Assembly: GCF_052857255.1 (NCBI RefSeq)
Contig: NC_135505.1
Span: forward strand, 53,327,102 to 53,391,101
DNA length: 64,000 nucleotides
Origin: Amblyomma americanum
Taxonomy: Eukaryota; Arthropoda; Arachnida; Ixodida; Ixodidae
Direction of reading: 5' to 3'
Within the stretch, counting starts at the first letter, position 1, and every line of letters begins with the position of its first letter. The position numbers and the translations under genes were made by a program. Shown piece after piece: positions 43,440-55,199 of the stretch. The notes beneath the pieces are model-generated. The model made no database searches. It was not told the origin of the DNA and saw only the letters and a list, made by a program, of their open reading frames with translations.

Positions 43440-45240
43440 CGGCTCTCGAGAAGGTACCCCGGGCTGCTACTGGCTACAGATTATTTGGTCGAAAAGCCCT
43501 TGGTGTCGTAGTAGTTGTAGTTCTTCTGTAATCACGGCGTTGGCTATCGGCCACAGTGCGCGCAAACCACAAGGCGCTGTGTTGTACCGCTTTTCTTTGA
43601 TGTTGCGATAATGCACCTCCAGGTACAGCTGGCGGGTGTCGGCGGTGTTCAGCATGCACTGTACGTCGATGACATCACCATCTGAGCTACTGTGGGAAAC
43701 AGGGGCGATGGCGGAATGCCTGCAACCAGCGGCGAACACTGCACACCAATATGCTACGTACTGCGGCCTCCTGTGATCGCCGTCCAAGTCTGAATTTGTG
43801 CATATTTGACATTCTCCGAAATGCAAAATCTCCATTCAGCTCTCTATCTCGTAAGCCATCCTAGTTGTGCAGCACAGGACAGGAGAATGCTCGGTGTTTT
43901 TATTAGTCAGCATCGCCGGGCAGACACGACCCTTTCCAAACTCCGCAAAATCGGCGACCACGTGAACTGCACAGTTCGCCGCGTTTCCAGCAAGGGAGGA
44001 GGGTTGCGGAGTGAGGATGCGGTGTGGCGCGCTCATGCCTTCGTAATTTGTCGAGTACTGTACTTGACTCCTCACCTCGGCTTACGGAAACTTAACGAAG
44101 ATTGCTTGGAGGTTGTACTTCACAAAATGTTCGAGAGCGATCAACCTCCGGACCTACACTTTCAACGCGCTACTGTTCAGTTGGGGGTTGTGAAAACATA
44201 ACGGAAACTTCGCGAGGCACATCTCGTTAACCAATACACGCGTCTCGTTCAGAAAGTGTCCCGTCGCCGACCCTTGGACCGGTTACATATCAAGCATGTC
44301 CACCATACAATAGAACAGGTTCCAGTGCCCGGACTGTGGAGACGGGCCCTTTACGTTCGACCCCTTCCGACTAAGATGAACAAGGAGGACCATAATGGCG
44401 GGCACAAGGCGAGGGCGGGTGCCCAGCACTGCCACTATGGCTCAAAGAAACACGCCTTCTGCATCGACATTGCAGGCGCCTGGCACTCCAGGGGGGAATG
44501 GAACACGGATGCAGTAATACACGAGGAAAAACAGGTGGATGGCCGATCGTTCAGAGCGACCAGCTCAACTCATGTAGAGGAGGTAGCAATCGCCCTCACA
44601 GCCTCTCATCCCGGCTCTACATTCATCTCACGGAGCCTATCGTAACTTTGATTTTGGTTGGATCGCTCCACTTGCTCTCCAATTTTTTCACCACAGTACT
44701 TTCGACTGCGATCCAGCTCATCGCTCAATCAGAAGGGTCCCCGGCCAACCAAGGCTTTCCAGGTAACGTAGCCGCCCATGAGGCAGCCCGCGCACTCAGC
44801 TGCCGCGCATCAGGCCTTCCTTGGGAGGCCCTTAACTCAGGTTACCACCCTCTACTTTCTTTTAAAGATGTTACTGAGCATTATCGTGCCGAACACCGGA
44901 GCTACCCGGTTACTATGAAGGGGCGGCGTAAAGCTGGCGAGCGAGCTCTCCTTAAGCTCTTTACGAACATCCTGCTGTGTATGGGGGTCTTAAAGCACTT
45001 TGACTTGTTTTGACTACTGCTTATTTTGTGGGGAGGTGGCCCACATTTTCAAATGGTTTGGGCATGCAGGCAAAATCGGCCCAACAGGCCCTGGTTCGGT
45101 GGACGTGCGCAGCGGTCAGGACCAACTGCGTCCCGGAATCAGGGACTCCGCCTGGTATTGTAAGTCGCGAGACCCACTAAGAGCCTTCCCACGAGCACCT
45201 CTTTGTACATATAGAGGAAAAAATGCTTTTCAGCACCACT
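43440..45240 (+). pseudogene. RT/RNase H LINE remnant (copy 1)
   Basis: The RT catalytic box is readable as VQHALYVDDITI (YVDD at 43662-43673) after a QGAVL-like block near 43570. A stop follows at once. The thumb gives TTLSKLRKIGDHVNCTVRRV, GLRSEDAVWRAHAFVICRVL and LHIKHVHHTIEQVPVPGLWR. RNase H follows with FCIDIAGAWHSRGEWNTDAV, VEEVAIALTASHPGS, and (shifted) GNVAAHEAARALSCRASGLP. The end with an FCGEVAHIFKWFGHAG motif and AATAAA-like sequence is near 45030-45230. At least four frame breaks. The TDS-like block is lost by a shift at about 44625. 39 in-frame bases present in copy 2 are missing near 43480. Confidence 0.75.
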
Positions 45241-45699
45241 ACCTCTTAGTTCTAACGAATAATATTTCAAAAGACATAACTGGAGAAATATGAACTTGCT
45301 CGTGGAAGGAAGGACGAAATACAAAGAAGGCCTCTATTTCGAGCTCTCACTCGCACTTCGACAGATGTGTCTTGTTACGAACAGCTAGCTGGAACCAAAG
45401 TATTGCTGGAATTTTTCAGAAAAGTTGTGAAAAAAGCCTAAAACATGAAAAACAAAGAGATCGAGACAGCATCCAGGAGCAAATGATTTCATAAATGGCT
45501 AAAAATTACGCTGTGATTACACGTAGAATGGCAAAATCTGAGGCTGTATTTAATATCTTTTATTAACAAAAATCGGTTGCAATTTGCAGAGCAGATGCTC
45601 GAAGTCAGTTTACTGTAAAAGGAGTTGTACTGTCACAATGCAATAATGACCTCATCTGTCTGTAATCCCAGAGAGGTAAGTCATCAGTCGGCAGGACTA

Positions 45700-46200
45700 C
45701 TGAACAGTCACTCCCTTTACGTAAATAACTGGCCATGTCTCCCTCCATCCGGAACCCGCCTCACCCCATACACCTTCCCAGCCCACACCATCGAACGCCC
45801 TCGTTCCAGAAGTACCGTCCACCAACTCATCTCAATGTCCACCCGTCATCAAATCTATACTCCAGCCAATAACATCCAACCAACTCACTTACACTAGCTG
45901 TCCACAATGCCTCCACTCATTTAAATGAAACGAGCGCGAAGAAAAAATGACGGCCAAATAGAATTAGATGACTCAATGGGTAATTCAACTGGACTTCACA
46001 AGCACAAACCACTTCCCTACCTGTACTAACTAGGTACGGGGATACCCACCCATCCACTGGCACCCTTGATTTAGTTTCACATCCTACCCCAGCTCTCCAG
46101 AAGCCCCGCTCGCCAGCCACTACCGGCCACTTTAATACTTCATCCTCAGAATCATTATGTCGCTAGTTGGATGCCTTGGGTTAGGAAAAAAGCATTAATT
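45700..46200 (+). repeat. C-rich block of the unit
   Basis: A proline/histidine-coding, C-rich stretch beginning CCATCCGGAACCCGCCTCAC and ending near GGCCACTTTAATACTTCAT. Homologous blocks are at 27965-28400, 33990-34410 and 57270-57690. No function assigned. It always separates the plus LINE remnant from the minus RT tail. Confidence 0.6.
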
Positions 46201-46224
46201 AGATTTACAGCATACAATTAACCA

Positions 46225-46600
46225 TCGAGGACACATTCAACTGCTTTCTCATGGTAGTAATATGAGATGTCTGATTGCAATGTATTACTTTTGTTCTGTA
46301 ACTGCGCAGTGATTGTGATCTTGCGTGATACCCTTCACATCAAAATGCAACGTCGCGCCCGTTGAGACAAAAAATAGAGGTAATTTGCGGTAAAACAAGG
46401 CGCCACGCGAATCAAATTTTGCGCAAAGAACCGCAACTCTCGAAAATTGTGCCGCACAATTTTCAATAAATATAGTGTATGCGCAAAGCGCAACGCAGCA
46501 GTCATTTAAGCACGCTTGCCGGGTAACGTTGTTTTGTGGCCTTTGCAGCCTACGCAGAGCCTTGCTTGAATATGTCACAGTGAAGACCGTGTATTTGTTC
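46225..46600 (-). pseudogene. LINE RT C-terminal tail (copy 1)
   Basis: Minus frame with YSSKALRRLQRPQNNVTRQA and CLNDCCVALCAYTIFIENC. Same fragment as at 34458 and 57746, with extra shifts. Confidence 0.5.
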
Positions 46601-47130
46601 TATTGAACTAATAAGTAAAATGAAATTGCGAATAATGCCTTAAGTATTTCCTGAATGCATGAAGTAATCTTGCATTTGATGACCGCAAACATTGGCAGCG
46701 GAAAATTTGGCAGTAGGAAATTCTGAACGAAAAAAAAATGGTCATTTGAAATTCTAGATTTATTTTGCATTTATGAAATGGAAGAGTAATTTGACGCTTT
46801 CCGTACACCTTTCCAGTGCGTTTTACCACAGTGGTTACTTGCTATGAAAACCTTTTAAATGCTGTAAAACAGTCTCCGGTATACTTATTCCGGTATTCTT
46901 ATCACAAGGTCCCACTTCGACAGTTTTCGGGCGCGTTCTCAGCATGGTGGGCGCCGATAAAAATTCCTATAACAAATCATTGTAAATAATTTCTTGAGAC
47001 TCGGTGCACCTAAAGCCTATTCGTGTACAACTGCTGGAAAGATACTCTTAAGTAAAGAACTTGACAGTGCAAACCGGTAGATAGAACCTATGCGTGCTGT
47101 TGACACTGCTTGTTAAACGAGCTTTATGGA

Positions 47131-48650
47131 AGTTGTGGCGCCATGAAAGAACAACACCCGACAAAACCGCCTGCATAAAAACAGCGCACAAAAAACAACG
47201 CACGAAACAACAGCACACATGAAAAACGGCACAGCAACAAAACAGCACAGAGAAATATAGCAGGGCGACATGACGGCCCAGTGAAAAACAGCAAAAGTCA
47301 AAACAGCACGCTGGACAAAATGGCATAACGAGAAGACAGCACAGCGAAAAAACGAGCAGGACGAAAGAAAAGCGCAGGGAAGAAAGAGCACGACGAAAAG
47401 ACGGCACATTAGAGTGCGGTGCAGCGCTACTGGAGTGGTGATAAATCATATCCATAAACGAACGATAAATCACAATAAATAGTGCACCGACCTTTGAAGT
47501 TAGCGAGTGCTTGTTTCACATACTAAGTAAGGAACAGAGTAGAATAATATTCGTGATCTCAAATACACACTTTTCTGGCGGGTAATGGAATAAATAACGC
47601 TAAAGAAATTGTTGTGGAAGCATTTATTCTGCGGGTTGACAATTATTATGCTGAATTTGGTCAAATGCGTCCGATCTAGGGCTCTGTATGTAAAAAAGTC
47701 CTCATTTTTCAAAACTGGCGCTGTCGGCAATCGAACGCTATGCAGTATTGTTTGGAGCAAGGTACAGGGCCTTCATGCACAGAATATATTCAGTATGTGA
47801 TGCTTACTTTTTGCGAGGGCAGAATTGCCCGGGCAGAACCGCCCCTTCGCGAGGTTGTTTGATGTTTAACCTGGACACTGCACAATGGTTTTCTGAGGCT
47901 GACCGGCAGTTACCGTACTTTGTGAAACGGGCAACCCAACTGCCCAGAAAATTCATGCACCAGCGTGCATTTCTTGAAGGCAATTTTATAGTGAAGCTGG
48001 TTTTTGCACTTCAAACAGAATTATGTTTAAAATGAATTTTCGCGACACTTTATCACCACTAAATTTTTCGCTTGGAAGATAACTTTTTCAAAACATCAAT
48101 TTTCAACAAAGTTTACACTTCTCTTGAGGAACCACAAGAAACACCTATCCTAACCTAACCTAACAAGCACAGGTGGCAGTGAACTGAAGCAGATTTGTAG
48201 AATAAGTGCAGGGAATTTCAAGCAAGCAAGGAATATCTATAACCACCAGTTCTGCCATATGCACCGTTCGAGCAACGCTGCTCCTGAAGGAATGAGCTAG
48301 ACCTGTTTCGTAATGAACCCGCGGAACGAGCACTCGCTAACTCTAAATGTCACTTCTACAGGTGTTGTGATTTTGAAATTTTCTTTTATGGCTGTGATAG
48401 TATCACATCCACAGCAGCGCTGCACTATACCCCGAAGTGCTATTTTGTCGTCGTGCTGTTTTTCCTTGCGCTCTTCTGTCTTCGTGCTGTTTTGTCGCTG
48501 TGCTGTTTTGTCCGGTGTGCTGTTTCGAATGGTGCTGATTTTCCTTATGCTTTTTTTTAAGCCATGCTGCTTTGTCCTTCCGCTGTTTAGTCGCTGCGAT
48601 GTTTTGGGGCATGATATTTGGTCGTGTGCTATACTTTTGTGTCCCCTCAA
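47131..48650. mobile_element. 1.5 kb inverted-arm element (copy 1)
   Basis: Left arm from AGTTGTGGCGCCATGAAAGA (47131); right arm ending GTGTCCCCTCAA (48650). The arms are rich in AAAACAGCA words on the left and their complement on the right. The centre carries a 95-codon plus frame (47748-48035) that reads LDTAQWFSEADRQLPYFVKR. It is open again in copy 2 (111 codons) but not in the older copy. No transposase is recognised. Confidence 0.6.
48143..48164 (-). repeat. Interstitial telomeric motif (TTAGG)n, copy 1
   Basis: CCTATCCTAACCTAACCTAAC: four CCTAA words, one mutated, at the conserved position in the element centre. Confidence 0.8.
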
Positions 48651-49839
48651 TTTCAACCACACTCACCGAGTGCCGGGTGCAGGCGAGACTTATTAAATAC
48701 ACATAAACCCCGAATGATTAATGTCAATATAGTGATTATTTTTCATATCGACTCTTCCGTAACACTGACGTGCCATTAATACAACTCAATAAGGCGGGAC
48801 CATATAGAGTCGGATGGTGCCGACCATGAACCAGTGTCACATGAGCTTCACTGTATTATGTGAAGTGCTCATCTGCAGTAGAAGTGGAAAGGGCATTATT
48901 GAGAAAAAAAATATGGCAATACTGGTGAGCGGACTGCGCCAATTGGAACCGGCGGAGCAGCGATAGTTAATATCTCGAGGCAAATATCCCTTTTGAAAAA
49001 CAGCTTTTTTTTTTCAAAGGAGGAAGAAATCACTACGCGGATTCAAACGAGGCAGATGCGACATTCTTAAAATTTATATCAATACGAGAAGCTTAAGCAA
49101 CAATTCCAACTTTTGTGTTGTAACACCCCTTTGCATTCAAAGATGGAAAAATATTTTTAACACACTTTGCTAGACCTGGTGCAGGTGCGCAGGGTTTATA
49201 TATTGTTACTGGGGATGCTTAATTATTCCGCGTGGTACGCTGTAACGCGGAACGAAGAGGCGCATAATAAGCGCTGAAAACCATGGCGATCAAACTAGCA
49301 GTGTCTATGAAGAATACGTGACGCCCTAAGCTTAAAGACTAATTTACTCACACGATTGTCATAGCCTACCACCACGTTTTGTTTCTGCCCTGAAGTTGCT
49401 GCATGACGACCACCGGAGCACTGCACCTACAATTAGACACCTCATTTTTAAACCTGACCAAGATAAATGTTGTCGAAGAGCAGAGTAATTAAAGCAAGTG
49501 AATGCACGTGCGGTGTGCATCGCGGTGGCTGTTGCGCACTAACTGCTCTTCCGAGAAACTCTCCTGAAGTGCATTTTTGGTACTTTTTCTTGCACGCGCG
49601 AAATTTTGTGAGGCGTGATATACCACATAAGAGCTAATAGAGGCTGAAATACATATGTGTATATAATAGGATTGTTAACTGTAACAAATATGTTCTTTAA
49701 ATAATGAATAAATGCTGTCATAAACACGTGTCGAGTAAGTGAACATGTCTGGTGGTCTACATTACCGAAGTTGTCAGCATACATGACGTTACTCTAACCT
49801 GATTAGGCTTCAGCATCAGCAAAAACGTTTTGTTGACTC

Positions 49840-50310
49840 ACCTCGTTGGATTGCAGGCTGCACAGAATGAACTGAAGATGCTGGATTTCTTGAATCTAGT
49901 GCTTGCAGCTCTCCAATAGCTGGCACAATACATCCTACAGCCTCATCCTTCCCAGAAGTCCGATGCTTATGTTGTCATCAACATTTATCAGCTCTAACGG
50001 CAAGCAGTTTTTCTACACACTGGAATGTCTGCGCCGCCTGTCTGCCTCCAATTATTGATGGACTGTTGATATTTTCTGCTCAGGTCGTAGCGTTCGGCAG
50101 CCCTCAAAATGTGCAGGCTACAGCTGCGGCGACCTGTGACTTTCAGTGCGTTTGTCATCGTTTGTCTCAATCGATATTGACCACATCGCTCTACTTCCTA
50201 TTTTTTACGCCCTCTCATCTCTCTCCCCTTGTGCAGGGCAGCCAACCGGAACCTTTTACATGTTAACCTCCCTTCCCTTCCTCTACAATCCCTCTCTCCG
50301 ACGATCGGTG
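49840..50310 (+). pseudogene. ORF1-only retroelement, 3' end (copy 2)
   Basis: Same fragment as at 38100-38566, with GTGCAGGGCAGCCAACCGGA near 50233. It keeps the CCGACGATCGG word before the SINE that copy 1 has lost. Confidence 0.7.
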
Positions 50311-50318
50311 CAAATATC

Positions 50319-50537
50319 GCTAAGGCCCCCATGTGCTGTGCGATGTCAGTGCAGGTTAAAGATCCCCAGGTGGTCGAAATTATTCCGGAGCCCTCCACTA
50401 CAGGGCCCCTTTCTTCTTTTCTTATTTCACTCCCTCCTTTATCCCTTCCCTTACGGCGCGGTTCAGGTGTCCAACGATATATATGAGACAAATACTGCGC
50501 CTTTTCTTTTCCCCAAAAAACCAATTATTATTATTAT
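50319..50537 (+). repeat. SINE insertion A (copy 2)
   Basis: Same insertion as at 38574, with target-site duplications at 50311-50318 (CAAATATC) and 50538-50545 (CAAATAGC). Confidence 0.9.
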
Positions 50538-50851
50538 CAAATAGCTCTTAGAGGGTAAAGGCGTATAAGAGAGCTGTACAGAAGTCAATCGCGAAAACGT
50601 AAAACACTAGCCCAGTTAGAGAACGATTATAATAATCACGTGCAATATTGCTAACAACTGCTAACAAAGTTTATGTATTCGCGTACATTTGTGAGCGAAG
50701 ATTGAAATGCTGGGACGGAGTGTTAATCAAAGTATGATAAATGTTTTTCGGCTATAAATCTCTGTCATGCTTGGGTGCTGTTGATTACCGGTTAATAACT
50801 TACCAAGGTGATAAGTGCTCTTTTTGTTTCATAATTGTTTGTTTAAATGTT

Positions 50852-51057
50852 GTGCGATGTCAGCGCACGTTAAAGATCCCCAGGTGGTCGAAATTATTCC
50901 GGAGCCCTCCACTACGGGACCTCATTCTTCCTTTCTTCTTTCACGCCCTCCTTTATCCCTTCCCTTACGGCGCGGTTCAGGTGTCCAACGATATATGAGA
51001 CAGATACTGCGCCATTTCCTTTCCCGAAAAAAAACAATTAAATTAAACCAATTAAAT
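50852..51057 (+). repeat. SINE insertion B (copy 2)
   Basis: Same insertion as at 39107. TTGTTTAAATGTT is identical at 50839-50851 and 51058-51070. 3' of the insertion, copy 2 keeps about 28 bases (GACGAAAGTGCAACGAATGC) that copy 1 has lost. Confidence 0.92.
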
Positions 51058-51079
51058 TTGTTTAAATGTTCTGCTTAAA

Positions 51080-53030
51080 CCAGCGAAAGCAGTGATTGAC
51101 GAAAGTGCAACGAATGCTGTTCCCATAAAAGTTTTACTGCTTGAACATTTGGTGTTTAAGAAAAAAATGTTCATTGGATGATGGATTTAGGAAAACTGGA
51201 GGCTTGCATAAAAAGAGGGTCAAAAATTATTATGTGGATTTTTTGCGCCTTCTCTCCTCGTTTCCTGAAATGCGTTCCCGGGTTTACCGCCGAAAGCTGA
51301 AGCTTTAATTTTGCAGAAGGCAACCACCGCTTTTATATGAGTGCATCTTCAGCACGAATGTTTTACAGTCGTTGAAATGAACTTTATTTTTTGGAATATT
51401 CAACATTTTACCACAATACTATTATCTTCATCAAATTTTATGATATCATGAAAAATAACCAGGACTTGAAATCAACAACTGATATAATTAAGAACTCTAA
51501 GCTAGGAGGCGTTTCTAAAGTTGAATGGCGTGGTTTTCAGCCACTAATCTAAAAAATTTACGGAATCAATGGCGTTTAAACACAACGGAGTTTTCTATTA
51601 AGAGACACTAACATTCTAGCTGATACATATTGAATGACTTCTACTCAGTATTCTGAAAAACAATCATTTTAATAGCATCGTTTTTGTATAGCGTAAATTC
51701 CTAAAAAATTGTATTCCAAATGGGCTGTTTGCACTTCGATAGTTTCTCGGAGAAGCGAAAGAATGAAGTCCAAGTACTTGAACTTGTTTACTTTTCTTCC
51801 TATTGTACCACCCATTCTGAACAGAAGTGCTAACTCCCTTTTTGAACATGCGTCCACGATTATAGCGGCAGCGTGCCCAATGCGCATAGCATGAACAGCG
51901 CAGCAGTTTTTTTACATCAAAAACAAAGATTCGTGTAGTGAATAATCAGAAATAAAAAAATAATTTATTGCGAACTCGCATTATAACATCCAAATGGGGC
52001 ACGCTTCTGCCACGTCCTTTTTTACGGGAGTTCATCCAACTGCGGTGACGTGCCGTCGCCAGGTTGGTCTATGATCACAGCAAGGAGTGACGAATATGTA
52101 GAAAACACAGCTGATGGTGGCCTGTAGTGCAATAGGGAGAAGATTAGAAAATGGTGTTATTATCTACAAGAACGTGCCCGTTATTGCGTAACCACTGGAC
52201 TCAATAAATAGCCGAATCTCAGTTATAGCGCCAGGGTGTTGGAGCTGACGAAGAGTGGCAATTTTAGCTAGTTCGTTCAATATTAAGAGCAAAACAGGGC
52301 TAAAACGAAGTCAGCACGTCTCTTTATTTATTCAACCATCCATGTTCTTTGCGTTCCTTTGCACCTATCTACCGTTTGAGCGTCACTTCAACGTTAACAC
52401 TTAAAGCTTTGACTGCGTGGCCAGTCACAAATCCTCAAAGATGGTCGTAATCAATTTGGTAGCTAATGGATTAGTGCCTCATTCAACACTAACAACAAAG
52501 CTAGGTTAGTTCAAGTAACCAGCTATAGGGCTGAAATTTCTCACCTCCTTTTAGTCGCCAGGAAGTTGTTTGTACAAAGGGACCGAGCTAAAACATGCTT
52601 TTTCGGGGAACATATTACAGATATAACTAGAGTTTGGATCTGCCAGTTTCCTTTTTGAAGAATAAGCCAACTGTTTTGGTGCTTTTCAGTTTGCAATTTT
52701 TTACGGGGGGAGGTGGAATTGCACACTTAAAGATAAATATCATCTTTAGATATATGAGATTACTGTACGACAAAAAATTACTTGGAGATGACCATAACAT
52801 TTGTCAGTCGGAGGAATCGATTTGCTGGTAATTAACATTTAAATCACGGTCGATAGCAACTGAAAGGGTTATTGTTGTGCACACGGAATGAAATTGTATC
52901 GACAGTAAAGAAAGTAACGAAATCAAGTCTAAGAACTATCAGACAAAATTCAAATTGAAAGCCTTTTGCTTAACGGTAGATGATGTATATTGCTGGTTTG
53001 TGATAGGTTAAGCAAGAGAGCGAGGAATGA
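51080..53030 (+). other. AT-rich filler of the unit (copy 2), unassigned
   Basis: Partner of 39330-41260. No domain is supported. The exon-like stretch after TTTTCAG near 52684 to CTGGTAATTAAC near 52828 is the same as in copy 1. Confidence 0.35.
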
Positions 53031-53354
53031 AATGGTATGCATATTGCGACACTTTTCCTGGCGCTTAGCTATGGTTTCGAATGCCTTGGCATGCAGCGAC
53101 AACAGCCTTCTGCACCAAGCGAGTGCCCTAGGCAAGCGATGAGGGTGAACACCGCTACACTAGCAGGCGACAGTGGCTACGATGTGTCGTCTTCCGAATC
53201 GCAGGGGCGTGTAAGGTAGAGAAGTTGTGTTTCAAAAGGTACACTCGCTCTGCTTATTCGAACGATGCATTGTCTCTCTAGTCCCCTGGCTTGAAAACAT
53301 TGAGAGTAACTGCTGGTCGTTAGCCTTCTAGCTGCGGCTTGTAAGTCTAGTGTA

Positions 53355-53982
53355 GTGACCTTTCACAGTGCGAAAACATTGCTTCACAGGGTCAGACCCA
53401 ACGAAGATTCTTGCCGAGTACCTGCCATTGAGAGTGCAGAAAGAAATTCTACCCACGACTGGGTACCGAGCCTGTCGCGGTGCGCAGTTATCAGCTTCGC
53501 TCGCCACCGCGCGAGGGCACTATGCTATCGCCGCAGCCGAACACGCCTTGTGTTAAACTGCAACACACTCTCGCGCTGCGCATTACTAATCGCCGTCTCC
53601 ATCAACTTCAATCTACAGCGCGGAAAGGTGCACAGGTCACGCGGAGCTGTGTGAAATTAGTGCGCTATGTTTATAAACTGAATGCAAAAGGAAAAAGCGG
53701 CGCTGTGTGAAGTGCCAACGTATCCAGCACATCATAGCGCATCAGCGGCGTGCACCAGAAAATTACGTGTTGTCCGATGACATTATGAAATTAGAGGGTA
53801 AAATGCTAGAGATGGTGAAAGGGTTCAAAGCAGAGTGTGTGCAGCTTTTCACGGTAATCACTTGCTTAGGAACTTATCACAAAGCTTTAAAAATTTATAC
53901 CAATTATGTGTCCAGTGGCTATAGCAGAACGCCTGTGGAACAAGACAGAATAGCCCATATTTTTCTCTTCAGAATATTTTGA
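53355..53982 (+). other. Short ORFs conserved across array copies (copy 2)
   Basis: Frames of 99 (53355-53654) and 91 codons (53707-53982) match those of copy 1. The second reads IAHQRRAPENYVLSDDIMKL. Between copies, ORF lengths are kept apart from one codon, but the copies are so young that this is weak evidence for selection. Confidence 0.3.
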
Positions 53983-54069
53983 TCACCTTGAATACTTGAA
54001 CAAAATTGCTTCTTGGTAGAATCTATAAAGTATTTCTTGTCGTATGTCCAGGGCCAGCGGTTCAGAGAC

Positions 54070-55190
54070 GCTCCTTCCTCATGTATGGGTGAATAATCTT
54101 TAATGTCGTCGCCCTGTTTCCTTCAGTATCGATGGAAATTTTCCATTCCATCGAGCACATTTGCTAAGAATATACTTGCACGTGCTATGACCGTGCTGTT
54201 AATGCAACAATTCAAACGTAGGCATTTTTTAGTTTCAGCGCTTCAGGTTTCTATCAAAAGGAAATAAAAAAAAGACTACAGCACACATGTACGTTTCAAC
54301 GGTTCCATTGCCCTCAAAGAAGCAACGAGGAGCATATATCAGTGAGCTGCTTGGAATGCAGCTGACTGACACCCAGCTTCGTGTGTAGCTGACAGGAAGA
54401 TTGAAGCGCAGCATTTAATGTTGCACAAAATGCTTTTTTGTAAGTTCTTGCATCAAAAATTTCGCTCAAATATGTGCGGATTATATCTAGATCCTCTGCC
54501 TAGCGGCTTTTCACAAGGATCTGATAATGTCTCAAGGAACTAGATGCTGATATTGCACTGACAAGCTGCTTCACAAGTAACCAGTTTCCTTACATTTGAG
54601 AGGAAACATTTGTTGAAAGCTTTAAGAAAAATTCATCAAAGGGAATCCTTCAAAGCATAGCCTTCCTTCCTCTCAACCTCAATCACTTTGCTAACGTATG
54701 AAGATTTTCACAAGTAAGCACGAGGCTCATGCGAATGCCACACTCCCTCCCAAGGGGCAATCAAAGCACTGAACGTCGAGCTGGTTGGCGGCCGATTTAG
54801 AATGTGTAGAACAAAACCATTTGAGACCCCTAATTCAATGCCTAAACCTGTAGGGCGGATTGTACAGTGGAGTGTATAATGAGAACGCAGCTTTCTAAGA
54901 GTGGCGGGGGCTGGGACAGATTTCTGGGTTTCAAATGAATACATGTTAACGCGTCGGAAATCAAAGATTTTATTTTGGTATAGCGAACGCAGCGAGTAAC
55001 CTTTCGCAGAATAGAGAGCAAAGTAGCACGTCCTCCACCATTTTTCAGCGCGTCAAAATTTGCTTCCAGTAATTGCACCACTTTATCTCACAGTTCTTTG
55101 CGCGCTACGTCCTTCGAAGAGAAATTTCAAATTTAATAAATGTTTATAGGCATTGTGTTGTTGTGATTTCAATCAAACATGAAATATTAC
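54070..55190. other. Unassigned unit segment (copy 2)
   Basis: Partner of 42300-43430. Nothing supported beyond short minus frames. Confidence 0.35.
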
Positions 55191-55199
55191 CACCAGTCA

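Larger units (their letters stand above)
37266..49010 (+). repeat. Tandem array unit, copy 1 (about 11.75 kb)
   Basis: Each position here has a near-identical partner about 11.73-11.81 kb to the right (later 11.54 kb because of a deletion in copy 2). Order: unassigned segment, ORF1-only retroelement end (38.10-38.57), two SINEs, AT-rich filler (39.3-41.2), conserved short ORFs (41.3-42.2), unassigned (42.3-43.4), RT/RNase H LINE remnant (43.44-45.24), C-rich block, minus RT tail, inverted-arm element (47.13-48.65), then the junction. Edges are set where identity with copy 2 changes, so they are accurate to about 50 bp only. Confidence 0.9.
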
